64,000 nt of DNA from Lichina pygmaea (lineage: Eukaryota > Ascomycota > Lichinomycetes > Lichinales > Lichinaceae). Location: NCBI GenBank assembly GCA_963422465.1, contig OY730175.1, positions 2,976,001 through 3,040,000 of the forward strand, given 5' to 3'. The notes below the pieces were generated by a model that saw only the letters and a program-made list of their open reading frames with translations, made no database searches and had not been told where the DNA came from. Both the position numbers and the translations under genes were made by a program. Shown one piece after another: positions 1 to 11,429 of this stretch (position 1 is the stretch's first letter; every line of letters begins with the position of its first letter).

Positions 1-2117
1 GGGCACTGGGTCGATGTGACGGAACCTGCATCGACGTGGTCAGTGGCCGAGTTGGTCCATCCGCCGAGCGCCATTGCGGACGGGAGATCGTACACGCTGC
101 TGGCCGGACATCATGCCGGTCCGCCGGTGTCGTCCGCTTCATCGTCTGCATCGCGGTTGACCTTATCCGCCGGCTGCTCGTATCAAAGCTCGGTCAGCGT
201 GGCACACGACCGTCCTATATGGTGACTCCAACGGATGATAGGTGCCAGTACCCTTAGCCGACGAAAACTACAAAGGCGACAGCGTCTCGGACAGGCTTGA
301 CCGGCCAACACCACCACAGCTTCTTTCCACCTCGGATGCCAGTCATCTCCAGAACGCAGCTCGCTCATTATACCCCTGACTCCGTCTCCCTTTTCAGTTT
401 CGGAAAGGGCTTCTTCTACGGCTGTTGAATCGTGGTGCTTCGCACATCTCGCGACTCTCAAATCCGCGGCGGGTCGTTTGTTCGAATCCCTGCCGTCCAC
501 CCACCATTTTGCTGCTTGTCGATCTATCTTGCGTCTGAATCTTTTCATGCCTTCTTCATATTTACCAGAGCAATGTCCACCGCATCTGAGCCTCCTGTAC
601 CAAACCCATTCCCTTGCCACTTCCCTTGACTGTGACATCCACCTTGCCACGTCGTGAGATTGCAGATCTAAATCTGCTGCAGTTTCTTTCACTGTGCTTG
701 TCATGCCTGTCATCTATCACTAGCCTGCCGCACGTGATACATCCATTTCAGGGTCGGACGATGATACCGGGGCAGTAGAACGACTGACAGTTTGTCCGGA
801 TTCCGGCCTGAGTTTTCTTACTGCGTTGGTTTCTCGTCTGTTGAGGAACAGCCATCATCACAGTCATGAGCGGCTTCGGTACGATGAGAGATGGGTTCAA
901 TGCAGTCATAGCCTTTGAAGAGCTGAACCCAACAACTTCCGCGTAGGTGTGCCTCGCAGCGATGGCTCTGTTCTGAAAGAAGTTGCAGATTTCAGAAGAT
1001 AACGCCAGTGCCTGTGAAATTGTAGAATCAGCTCAGAAGCTGTAGGCTGACCAGGTTTGGGAGTCCTCGACGATATGAAACCCAGCATTTTCATTGCTAG
1101 AATAGCAACCATAGCAGCTCGACGTATACGCTGCGTACCATGTACAGCACTGGTAGCGTGACAGCACAAGTCAGTCAGCAGGCCAGACTCTCCACAACAG
1201 CAGTAGAACATTCTAAATCTTCTTCTTTGCTGTACTGTACCATACCATAGTAACTCCAAGATGCTCACACTGTTCTTTACTGTCTTGTGTCGAAAGCGTA
1301 ACATTCAACCTTGACCGGTCGTCATGATTCAAGCCGCTTCAGCTGAGGCGAACAGCTCTGGCGATATATGCTTCGACCTGCTCCTCCTCTTAGTGCTCCT
1401 CCACTTGCAAGTGCTCTCTCCAGTCCTTGACGCTGCGCCTGCTCCTAGGGCTGCGTCTACTGAACACAGTGGCATAGGATAACTCAACCTCGGCTCTTGG
1501 TGCTTTCTCCGCGATCTCTTAAGGTCTCGGGGTCTCGGGGTCTCGGGGCTTCCTCGGAGATTTCTCAGTAAGTTTCTTCAGTTCTAGACTCCCACGGCTT
1601 CTTACCGGCAGTGCCTCGGTTCCTACAGTATAGGCGCCTCGGCGATGATGATTTCACCTGTTTGTTCCAAACCATCAGAGTATGCTGCCGCAAGGGGTAC
1701 GGTACATCAGATTGTTTATAAGACATATCGATCAATAAGAACACCTCTAGTTCTATCAGAAAGCAAGGCTGCCCGCGACTTTGGGCAGATATCAGGATAG
1801 CCAGAAGTCGAACATCAGTGATATAGGTCATCGTGGTTGGCTTGACTACGGCGATGCCATTTTGAGTGACTCGGAGTCGTACCTCGTAGTTCAATGGGAG
1901 TGAGACATGTCAGTCCTTGTGACTGTTCTGGATCCAGTGTTGATCAGATCCGGATAGAGTCTTGAGTGCCTTGCCCATGCCAGGAGAAACAAATCTTGCA
2001 GGAGATGGACTTGATGCGACGATAGACCTTCGTCTGTTGGCAACAGCCGATCTTGGTGCTTCCAGGTGGTCCTGTTGATCCTTGCGGCGAGTCGCATGGC
2101 ACTCGCCCATGTCTTTG
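1..2117. other. Unassigned CpG-containing flank, no supported gene
   Basis: This stretch shares no repeat with the rest of the window and keeps many CpG dinucleotides, unlike the LINE copies that follow. Several short open frames exist on both strands (for example minus-strand frames at 183-713, 1,565-1,894 and 1,910-2,110), but none shows a domain, motif or codon pattern I recognise. The two rightmost minus-strand frames lie close together and could be exons of a host gene that was cut by the LINE beginning at 2,122; this is a guess. A short array of GGTCTCGG units lies near 1,525-1,550. A splice-aware protein search would settle whether this is host coding DNA. Confidence 0.4.
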
Positions 2118-2121
2118 GCTG

Positions 2122-3554
2122 TTTATTTTATTTTATTTTATTTTATTTGATTCTTACACTGGTAGTAGCTTTACAGCCATGCAGATCTTCTAGCTAATAG
2201 TGAACTCCTTCAGAAAACCTTTGAAGGAATAAAACCTGAAGGCAGGGTGTGACTAGGGGATGTAGCAAAAAAGATCTTGAAGTTTCTGGTAAGAGAAAAG
2301 GATCTAGGTATTAGATTAGGAATAGTGGAGTTTGAAAGCCAGATTAAACTGGTTCAGTCTTTTCAAAGACATAAACCAGTACAAGAACTTCTGTAGAAGC
2401 TCTGGGTTTGAAATAATAGTGGTGAAGTCTTGGGGGTTAAAAGAAACTTGTTGTTTTTGTCTTGAATAAAAAGAGTGAAGAGGTGATGTGTTTTGCAGTT
2501 TCTTCTACTTGGCCACACACACATAGAGAGGTAGGGAAGTCAGGAACTCCAGCTCTGAAAAGAAAACTTGCCAGACTAATTCTTCCAGTCCTGATTTGCA
2601 GTAGTAGACTTGCCTCAGCATTCTGTAACTCTTTGTAGAGCTTCAGATTGTTTTTGTGTGGCTTTTGACAGAAAGCCTGCCAGTCTGGGTAGCTTCTTCT
2701 TTTCTTCTCTTCCCATTAGTCTTCCCACTCTTTGGTAAAAAGCTTTTGTAGTTCTTTCTTTGGACTAGCCTAGTTAGTAGTTATTTGACTTAACCAAGTG
2801 AATTTCCAATTAGGAGAGATAGTTGAAGACTCCTTTAAAGGGTTCTTCAAGAGAGAGGTATAGCAGAAGATAGTGGAAAAAATACTGTCAAGAAAGTATT
2901 TAAGAGAGGAGTTTTGAATAGAAGAAAGAAAACAAGCAGTGTGAAATTTGAAGTAGAAGTCTAGTGGTAGAAGGAAAAGCTCACTCTCTAATAAAAAAGC
3001 AGGAGTGGCTTTGAGAGCACCCCCAATAAGCCTTAGACATCTGTTTTGAAATGAAACAAGAGAAGAGATATTGGAAGATTTTCTTAGAGGGTTAAACCAG
3101 ATCCCCACTGCATAGCTCAGTAGAGATCTCAGTATAGCAGTGTACACCACACATGATGTGTGAACTGGAAAACTCCAAGTAGAATAGGAGGTTCTAGAAA
3201 GAGAAGAGAGTGCTTTCTGTACTTTTTGAAGAATAATCCTCTGGTGTTTATGCCAGTAGAGCTTTGCATCTAGGTACACTCCAAGTACTCAGACTTCTTC
3301 TTTTAGTTTGAGAATCATATTCCCCAGTCTGAGCTTGAGCTTAAGATTGTCTGATCTTCTTCTGGAAAAATGAAGTATTTTATATTTTTCAGGTGAGAAG
3401 ACTATTCCATGTCTTGAAGTCCAGGATAGACATTTGTGGTGTGTGTTCTTTAACTTCAGATGATTACTTTTCAAGGAGTGACCAAAAGCAAGCTGATTTG
3501 TATCATCTGCAAACCCCAGAGCAGAAACACCAGAAGAGGAAGTATGCACAGTCT
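2122..3554 (-). mobile_element. LINE-A copy 1, 5'-truncated Tad-like LINE
   Basis: On the minus strand this begins at the window's low end with the A-rich 3' tail (seen as TTTTA repeats on the plus strand) and the LINE-A 3' UTR. It then reads backwards through the C-terminal zinc-knuckle region and the RT thumb and palm regions of ORF2, stopping near the FADD box. The 5' end is lost, which is typical of incomplete target-primed reverse transcription. ORF2 is interrupted by several stops, so this copy is dead. No clear target duplication was found. Confidence 0.9.
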
Positions 3555-3585
3555 TGGTAATTGGTAATTGGTAATTGGTATTCCT

Positions 3586-3705
3586 ACTCCATTCTAGTGC
3601 TAGTTATCTAGACTATACTGGGTCAGCTATGAAAATTAAGCAAGAAAAACTCTAGGCCTGCTATGGTGAAAAACCTACTTCTGCAGTGTCTGGCCAGCAC
3701 TATCC
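3586..3705 (+). pseudogene. 5S rRNA-like relic between two LINE copies
   Basis: A 155-bp island between two LINE copies starts with three TTGGTAA units and continues with sequence that aligns loosely to fungal 5S rRNA. It has TCAGC followed by ATTAAGCA (box A-like), then CTATGGTG and AACC at the place of the box C 'TGGGTGACC' motif. Several mismatches are G-to-A or C-to-T, as expected for a decayed copy. The match is by eye only, and a covariance-model search with the Rfam 5S family would be decisive. It could instead be an unrelated filler sequence. Confidence 0.35.
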
Positions 3706-3711
3706 TGTCAA

Positions 3712-5212
3712 GATTTTTATTTTATTTATTTTATTTGATTCTTACACTGGTAGTAGCTTTACAGCCATGCAGATCTTCTAGCTAATAGTGAACTCCTTCA
3801 GAAAACCTTTGAAGAGATAAAAATTGAAGGCAGGGTGTGACTAGGGAATGTAACAAAAGGAATCTTGAAGTTTCTGGTAAGAGAAGAGAATCTAGGTATT
3901 GGGTTGGGAATAGTGGAGTTTGAAAGCTAGATTCAACTGGTTTAGTCTTTTCAAAGACATAAACCAGTACAAGAACTTCTGTAGTAGCTCTGGGTTTGAA
4001 ATAATAGTGGTGAAGTCTTGGAGATTAAAAGAGACTTGTTGTCTTTGTCTTGAATAAAGAGAGCATGAAGAGGTGATATGTTTTGCAGTTTCTTCTGCTT
4101 GGCCACACACACATAGTGGGGTAGGGAAGTCAGGAACTCCAGCTCTGAAAAGAAAACTTGCCAGACCAATTCTTCCAGTCCTGATTTGCAGTAGCAGACT
4201 TGCCTCAGCTTTCTGTAACTCTTTGTAGAGCTTCAGATTGTTTTTGTGTGGCTTTTGACAGAAAGTCTGCTAGCCTGGATAGCTTCTTCTTTTCTTCTCT
4301 TCCTATTAGTCTTCCCACTCTATAGTAAAGAGCTTTTGTAGTTCTTTCTTCGAACTAGCCTGGTTAGTAGTTATTTGACTTAACCAAGTGAATTTCCACT
4401 TAGGAGAGATAGTTGAGGATTCCTTTAAAGGTTTCTTCAAGAGAGAGGCATAGCTGGAAATAGTGGAAAAGATACTGTCAAGAAAGTATTTGAGAAGGGA
4501 GTTTTGAATAGAAGAAAGAAAACAGGCAGTGTGAAATTTAAAGTAGAGATCTAGAGGTAGAAGAAAAAGCTCACTCTCTAATAAAAAAGAAGAAGAGGCT
4601 TTGAAAGCACCCTCAATAAGTCTTAGACATCTGTTTTGAAATAAAACAAGAGAAGAGATATTGGAGGATTTTCTTAGAGGGTTAAACCAGATCCCCACTG
4701 CATAGCTCAGTAGAGATCTCAGTATAGCAGTGTACACCAGACATGATGTGTGAACTGGAAAGCTCTAAGTAGAATAGGAGGTTCTAGAAAGAGAAGAGAG
4801 TGCTTTCTGTGCTTTTTGAACAATAATCCTCTGGTGTTTGTGCCAGTGGAGCTTTACATCTAGGTACACTCCAAGTACTCACACTTCTTCTTTTGGTTTA
4901 AGAATCACATTTCCCAGTCTGAGCTTAAGCTGAAGATTGTCTGATTCTCTTCTGGAAAAATAAAGTATTTCATATTTCTCAGGTGAGAAGACTATTCCAT
5001 GTCTTGCAGCCCAGGATAGACATTTGTGGTGTGTGTTCTTTAACTTCAGAAGATTGCTTTTCAAGGAGTGACCAAATGCAAGCAGATTTGTATTATCTGC
5101 AAACCCCAGGGCAGATACACCAGAAGAGGGAGTATGCACAGTCTCATGCAATTCAGAAATGTAGAAGAGAAAAAGAATAGAGAATAATAGAGAACCTTGA
5201 GAAACTCCACAA
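3712..5212 (-). mobile_element. LINE-A copy 2, 5'-truncated
   Basis: This is a minus-strand LINE-A with its tail at 3,712-3,735 and its 3' UTR, zinc-knuckle region and RT region up to the conserved GVPQGSPLS block, where it is truncated. It is closely similar to copy 1 and to the intact copy at 20,292-25,532. ORF2 is open in stretches (4,306-4,737 and 4,879-5,256) but broken between them. The truncated end abuts the T-rich tail of the LINE-B copy at 5,213 with no spacer, so the second element integrated exactly at, or replaced, the end of this one. Confidence 0.9.
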
Positions 5213-7930
5213 TTTTTTTTTATTTTATTGTTACTCTGATTTGGCTGGTGAGCCATGCAGAACTTCTAGATACATGCTTTTTTTTCCCAGAAAACATTTG
5301 AAGGAATAAAAACTGAGACTTGGGTAAGACTAGGGAATTATCTGGAAGAATATGCAGTGTGTGGAGAAAATACAATCACAGAGATGATAGGTTTTCTGGT
5401 AAGAGTTGGTGTGCTAAGTTAAACTGGTCTAGTCTTTTCAAAGACATAAACCAGAGAAGAAATTCTCTAAGCACTTTAGGCTTTTGAAGTAAAGTAGAGA
5501 AATTGTAGGAAAGAAAAGTGGCTTGCTGTCTTTGAGTAAGAAACTTGTTACAAGAGAAAGTGATATGTTGAGCAGTCTCTTCTCCAAAACCACAGGAACA
5601 TAGAGGGGATTGGAAGTCAGGAACGTTTGCTCTGAAAAGAAAGCTGGCTAGTCCTATCCTTGCTGATAGAATCTGCAAGTAAAGACTAGCTTCAGCTTTT
5701 CTCAAGTCTTTGAAAACTTTGAGATTTTTCTTTTGGGGTAGTCTGCAAAATAGCTCCCAGACTGAAGAACACTTCTGTCTGTTTGCCTGCCATCTGGCTT
5801 CCCACTCTTTCTGAAACACTTCTTGAAATTGTTTCTTATAGTAATCTTGGTTAGTGGTTAGTTCTTCTAGCTATCTTGCTTTCCAGTTAGGTGTGATAGT
5901 AGACAGAGACTTTGGAGGTGTTCTCAGAGTAGAAACAAAAACAGTGATCTGGGAAAAGAGCTTATAGAGAAGTGAGGAGAGAGGATTAGAAGAAGTATTG
6001 GAAAAATAGAAAGATTGTAGGAAAGTTGCTGTTCTAAATTTGAAATAAGGATCAAGAGGTGGTAGGAATAGTTCTCCTTCAATAAGAAATGTAGGAGTAG
6101 CTTTGAAGACACCTCCTATAGTTTTTAGACACTTAGTCTGGAAAAGATTTAGAGAAGAAATATTAGAAGTTTTTTTGTGGGGATTGAACCAGACTTCTAC
6201 TGCATAGCTGAGAAGTGATCTCAGTATTGCAGTGTAGACAAGTCTAGCAGAGAGAACAGGTAGACCCCATGTAGAAAAAGTAGTTCTGGAAAGTGCTGAG
6301 AAAAACTTGGAAGCTTTCTGTAACATGATTTTCTGGTGTTTTTTCCAGAGAAGCTTGGAATCATAGTGTAGTCCCAGAATACGCACTTCTTTCTTAGGCT
6401 GTAGTACCACTTCTCCAAGTCTTAGACTGAGCTGAAGATTATCTGTTCTTCTTCTAGAAAAATGGAGAAGTTCATACTTTTCAGGTGCAAACTTCATTCC
6501 ATGTTTTCTTGCCCAGTCTAAACACTTGGAGTGAGTAGACTTTAGCTTCAGAAGATTGCTTTTAAGAGAAGGGGAAAATGCCAGAAGGTTTGTATCATCT
6601 GCAAAGCCCAGATCTGATACACCTTTCTCTGGTGTATGAACAATATTATGAAGATCTGAAATATAGAAAAGAAATAAAATAGGAGAGAGAGGTGAACCTT
6701 GAGAGACTCCACAGTGTACTGGAAAAAAAGAAGACTCTGAATCATCAAAGACAAGAGAGGTTTTTCTTTGAGTAGTGAAAGAAAAGATCCAGTTAACAAA
6801 CCAGCTGGGGATTCCTTTTCTCTCCAGGATTTTCTTGAGAATTTCTGGCAGAACTCTATCATAAGCTCCTGAGATATCTAGAGAAAGAAGATTGGCTACC
6901 ATTCCTTCCTTCCAGACTTTTTCAACTTGGGAAGTGAGTAGAAATAGTGCAGACTCAGTTGATCTTTCTTTTCTAAAGCCCATCTGGATTTCTGGTAGTA
7001 GGTTTTCTTTCTCAGCCAGTTCACTTAGCTTTGTGGCTGCCAGAGCTTCCGTCAGCTTCCCAATTGTGTTGAGAAGTGCTATTGGCCTCCAAGCTTTGGC
7101 ATAGCAATAGGATCCTTTGCTAGGCTTTCTCAAGCATATTGTTCTGGCTGCTTTGTATCTGTCAGGGAAATATTCTAGCTTCCAGCAGGCCTCCAGAACT
7201 TTGGCTATCTTTTCATTGGAAGAGTCTCCTAATACCTTTAGAAATCCATTGGGTAGAGTATCTTTCCCAGGAGCTGTAAAAGGTTTTTTCTTTTTCAGAA
7301 TATTGTGGATATCTTCTTTGGAGATTTCCTGAGATAGCTGGTGTTGTTGGTGGTTGGCTGGCTGGTCCTGGGATTCTGGTACTGGCTGGAGAGGTAGAGG
7401 GAAGAACTGGGTTTTGAATACTTCTAACTTTTCTGTGAAAGTTCTGGCAGTTTCTCCATCTTGCTTTGTGAGCTCTGGAACAATTGGAAGTTCTGGTGGT
7501 TTGCCAGCTTTTTCTTTACCCCACTTGGCTATTTTCCAGTGCTTTTGTGTTTCAGCCAGGTTCTGGAGTTGTTCTCTGAATGTTTTTTTTTTAGTTTTAT
7601 CTCTGATAGACTGGAAGTACTGACTTAATCCTAAGTTTTAGTCTCAGGGCTGATTGTTCTAAGGTAGGTAGGGCTTTGCCCATTTCTTCAGGATACTTCT
7701 GGTCCCTCTCACTCTTGTTGTGGCTGGGTGATTAGTAGTTAAAGCAAGAAGACATGAGTTCTGGGATTGTGACTCTTGACCAATAGGCCTGATTCAGAAA
7801 AGTGATCGGTTTTCACCCTTGGGAAGTGGGTGGTTTCAGCAAGCTTCACGACTGGTTTCCAGGACTTATGACAAAATCCACTGAATGTCAAAAATGATGG
7901 TCCTTTGATGATGTGGTACTGGGAAGATTT
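5213..7930 (-). mobile_element. LINE-B copy 1, internally deleted, with both termini
   Basis: The minus-strand copy has the LINE-B 3' tail and 3' UTR at 5,213-5,375, ORF2 from 5,376 to about 7,632, and then directly the LINE-B 5' UTR (about 7,637-7,930). That 5' UTR matches 60,143-60,460 in reverse complement. ORF1 and the whole endonuclease domain are missing. The junction follows a short AT-rich stretch (GATAAAAC in the full-length 5' UTR), consistent with a microhomology deletion or a template jump. Because both ends are preserved it resembles a non-autonomous deletion derivative that could have been mobilised in trans. Confidence 0.85.
5376..7632 (-). pseudogene. LINE-B ORF2 remnant: reverse transcriptase
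   Basis: The longest open stretch (5,871-7,133, 420 codons) holds the RT core: the IALLNTIGKLTEAL region, MGFRKERSTESALF, the first catalytic Asp in SLDISGAYD, GVSQGSPLSPILF, and the catalytic FADD box followed by NLLAF. The same frame resumes at 5,819 with the C-terminal half, including a CSCGFGEETAQHITFSC zinc-knuckle-like motif. One in-frame stop separates these two parts at a Trp position, and several more lie upstream of 7,133. The endonuclease domain is absent because of the internal deletion. It is about 70% similar to the LINE-A ORF2 over the RT domain, so LINE-B is a separate subfamily of the same clade. Confidence 0.85.
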
Positions 7931-7934
7931 TTTT

Positions 7935-10933
7935 GTTTTGTTTCTATAGCTACACTGATTGTTTTCCAGTAGTTAGATGTGAAGAGTTTGTCTCTGTCTG
8001 TAATAATCATGATTAGAATTCTGTGGTCTCTGACTAATCTGTCCAGTAAGAGGTATCCCAACTGTTCTGCTGTATAGGTCACTTTGAATAGTACCACTAT
8101 TAGGTATTTTGTGAATCTGTCCACTATCACTATGATTAAGTTGTAGATGATTCCTGTGACTGGGTCTTTGGACTTGGGTAGTTTTGTGATGAAGTCTATT
8201 AACATATCTTCCTATAGGCCTCCTGGTATTATGTTCAGGTGTTCTTCTTTATATAGCTTATGTTATCTATGTTTGTTTTTCTGGCATAGTAGATATTTGC
8301 TGATGTAGTCTGTGACTTGTTGCCAGAGATTGATGATATTGTTCCCTGCCTGTTGGATAAGATCTGTAGTTTTGGTGATTCCTGAATGACTATGTGCTGG
8401 GTTATTGTGGTAGTTCTTCATTAGTTCCTCAGTGTTTTCTGCTGTGAGTTTGTTGATCTGTGGTTGTAGTACCAGGTTTCCCTGCTGGTCCTGCTATAAG
8501 ATTGTTTCTTGGTGTTTATCATCTTCTATGTAGTCTTTCTGTCAGCTTAGTGTGTCTGCTCTCCTGTTATCTTGTCCAGAGGTGTACAAGATTTTGAACT
8601 TGTGTTGTTCTAGAAGTTCAGCCTATCTGACTTGTAGTCAGTTCAGTTTCTTGGTTGTTGTGAATATTGTCAGATTCTTGTGGTCTGTGAGAATAGTGAG
8701 TTCAAAACTACTTTCCATGTACACTCTCCAGTGTTCAAGTGTGTTGACAACTGCCAGTAGCTTTTTATTATAGATATTATAGTTTCTTTCTGCTTATGAT
8801 ATTTTGTGTGAGTAGTAGGTGACTGGGTGCTATTTGCTGTCTGCCTGTTAGTATAGACATGCTCCCACTGCTTGGTCTGAAGTGTCTGTTTTAATTTGTG
8901 TTGGCTGGCCTGTCTTGAAGTTGAGAAGAACTGGTTTCTTGGTGCAAGTGTTCTTGAGTTGTTAGAATACTTTTTGTTATCTCTCTGTCTACCAGTACTC
9001 TATATTCTTTTTTGTGAGTTCTGTCAGTGGTGTTACCATCTGTGAGTAGTTCTTGATAAACTGTTAGTTGAAGTTGGCAAATCCAAGGAAGACTTGTACT
9101 TTCTTGACTGATGTTAGTGTTGGCTATTACTGAATCACTTTGCTCTTCTCAGAGTTAATCTTGATCTTTTTAATTCCTATGATGTATCTGAGGAATTTAA
9201 CTTCTAGTTTATTAAACTCACATTTCTCCAGGTTGAGCTTGAGCCCTGTCTTTTGTAGGTATTGTAGAACATCCTTCACATGTTTGGTATATTTCTGTTG
9301 TGTGTTCAAGTGGACAAGAATATTGTTTAGGTAGGTGATAGCTGTTTAGTCCAGGTGTACTCTGATGATGTTGTTGATCAAGACTTGACATATTACTGGT
9401 GTGTTGGTAAGTCCAAATAGTATAACCAGATACTTGTAGTGTCTATATCAAGTTCTGCAGACTGTTTTCTATTCTTCTTTCTTTTTTATATGTATCAGGT
9501 AGTATACTTCTTTCAAGTCCAGCTTGGTGAAGATTGTAGCTTGGCTGATCCTGTCTTGCAGTTTTTTTATGTTTGGTAACAGGTATCAGTTCTTGATAGT
9601 AATGTTGTTGAGTTTTCTGTAGTCCACACAAACTTGAAGACTTCTGTTTTTTATTAGTGCAAATAGTATCAGGTATCCTGCTGGTGATTAAGATTCTTGA
9701 ATAAAACTCTTTTTCAGGGTTTTCTCCAGGTACTTGTGAAGTACTCAGAGCTCTTTTTCTGATAACTGGTAAATTGGTCTAAATTCTAGCTCTATCTCTG
9801 GTTGCAACTTGATCTTATAATCCCAAGATTAGTGCTTAGGTAACACTACTGTTGTTATCTCTTCCTGAAAGAGATTATCATACCCAGGTCAGTACTCTTC
9901 AGAGATCTCCAGAGGGGTAACAACTTCCTCTATCTTCATCTCTGACTATTTGGCCACCTAGTTCTGGGGTGTGCCTGTCAAGGTAGACCTCTTTTTTTAA
10001 GAGTTGTTTTTTCTGGCAGTGAGGTTCCACTGAGAACTTCTTCTCTTATCTTTCTACACCTTCTACAGCTGGTAACAGGTCTGAGCTGTGTTGTTAGTAT
10101 AATTTCTAAATGTGAGTACTCCTGTCTTCCAGTTAACAACTGGGTTGTACTTCTTTAGCCAAGGTATCCCCAAGGAGATATTCTAAGTGGCCAACTTGAC
10201 AATATTAAAGTGGATTCTTTCAGCATAGTGTCTGGTAATTATTTCTATTGGCTGTGTTTTATAGTAGACTAGCTCTGTCTCTCTATTTGCTATTGTAAGC
10301 TGGTAAGATTGTGTTTTGTGTTTTTGTTCAGTGCTGAGAGTGTTGTGGAATTATCTTGATATGTAGTTTCTGTTGGCTTCTGAATCAACAAGCACATATC
10401 TCTATACTAGTGTTTTAGTGTGTAGTGACACAGGTAATCACAGGTACTTTGTGTTACTAGAGGTCATGTTGTTGAGCTCCCAGTGTTACCCCTTGATATA
10501 GAAGTTCAGTCTTTTCCTGCTTGAAGTGTTTTTCCACTGACTGGGCAATAGATCTAGCTATTCCTGTCTGTTCTGAGGAATCTGTTTATGAATTTGTCTT
10601 GCTAATGCTTGTCACATCCAGACTTCAGGTAGTACTGCTAATTGTTAACATAGCAGTTGTTGTTGTTATCTTCCTGTAAGAATATAAGGTGTTCATGCCA
10701 GTCATGTGTATGTCTAGGGAATATAGTGTACTGGTGTTTGTCCCAAAGGTGGGTTTCACATACATCCTTCTTGCAATTAACCTAATACTTGTGGCAGGTG
10801 GTATAGTAGAGTGAATGTTCTCTGTACTTTTGTAACTGTTTGTGGTGGGTGCAGTAATAGTCTGTGCAAAACTTCTACTGTAGTGTGCTATACTGTAGAT
10901 TTTGTAAGTCCATGCTGTAAGTATAGCTTTCTA
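7935..10933 (-). mobile_element. Ty3/gypsy relic G5 (heavily decayed)
   Basis: Read on the minus strand, this holds remains of integrase near 7,940-8,210 (DFITKLPKS and a DRDKLF motif), then RNase H, reverse transcriptase (an NLEKCEF motif near 9,230) and protease- and Gag-proximal sequence up to about 10,900. No LTR is visible at either side; the left end is cut by LINE-B and the right end by LINE-A copy 3. It is very T-rich on the plus strand and broken in many places. It is an old fossil by its decay; the family is Ty3/gypsy from the order RT, RNase H, integrase. Confidence 0.75.
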
Positions 10934-11429
10934 AACTCTTCCCAGAACCACGTCCTTCAAGGACCATCATTTTCGACAAACACCACAATTTGTCATATAT
11001 TCTGGAAAACAGCCAAGTTCCTCTCTGAAACCACTCAAACCTTAAGGTGAAAACCCATCACCTTTGAGAACCACGCCTGTTTGTCAAAAGTTGTGATCTT
11101 GAATCCACGATCTTCTTCTTCAACAACCAGCAATCTACCCACAACCAGAGAGAGAGTTTCAGGATAAGAGGAATGGTTAGAGTCTGACTGACTCTGGAGC
11201 TAGCAGAGTCTTTGGCTCAAGGAAAGTCTAGATAGGGGGTCTGGTCCCTAGTCTAGGTTAATACTTCTAGCTTTGCCCAGAGCTTAGTTGGAAAAAGCTG
11301 CCCAGGAAAGTCTAGTCTTGGGGATTAGTCCCAGGACTAGATTATTACTGCTGGGAAACCAGGTGACTCTTCTTTCTGGCAGTACTCTGCAGACAGAAAA
11401 CACCCAACCAGTGCCAAACAATCTCTAAC
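10934..11429 (+). promoter_or_regulatory. LINE-A copy 3 5' UTR with repeated monomers
   Basis: This non-coding leader shows two diverged copies of a roughly 53-bp unit, near 11,219-11,270 and 11,305-11,357, each built around AGGAAAGTCTAG followed by GGTCCC or AGTCCC. The first 200 bp match the LINE-B leader at 60,143-60,350. Internal promoters of LINEs lie in such leaders; promoter activity here is inferred from family knowledge only. Confidence 0.6.

Noticed and set aside
430-515. Possible tRNA gene: a B box-like TTCGAATCC and a CTC anticodon-like loop
   Set aside because: The bases flanking the TTCGAAT loop do not form a T-stem, no acceptor partner lies upstream, and the anticodon stem would need an 11-nt loop.
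183-713. 176-codon minus-strand frame as a host gene
   Set aside because: No domain, odd composition (Arg/Trp-rich), and the sequence shows no coding signature; likely a chance frame in GC-richer DNA.
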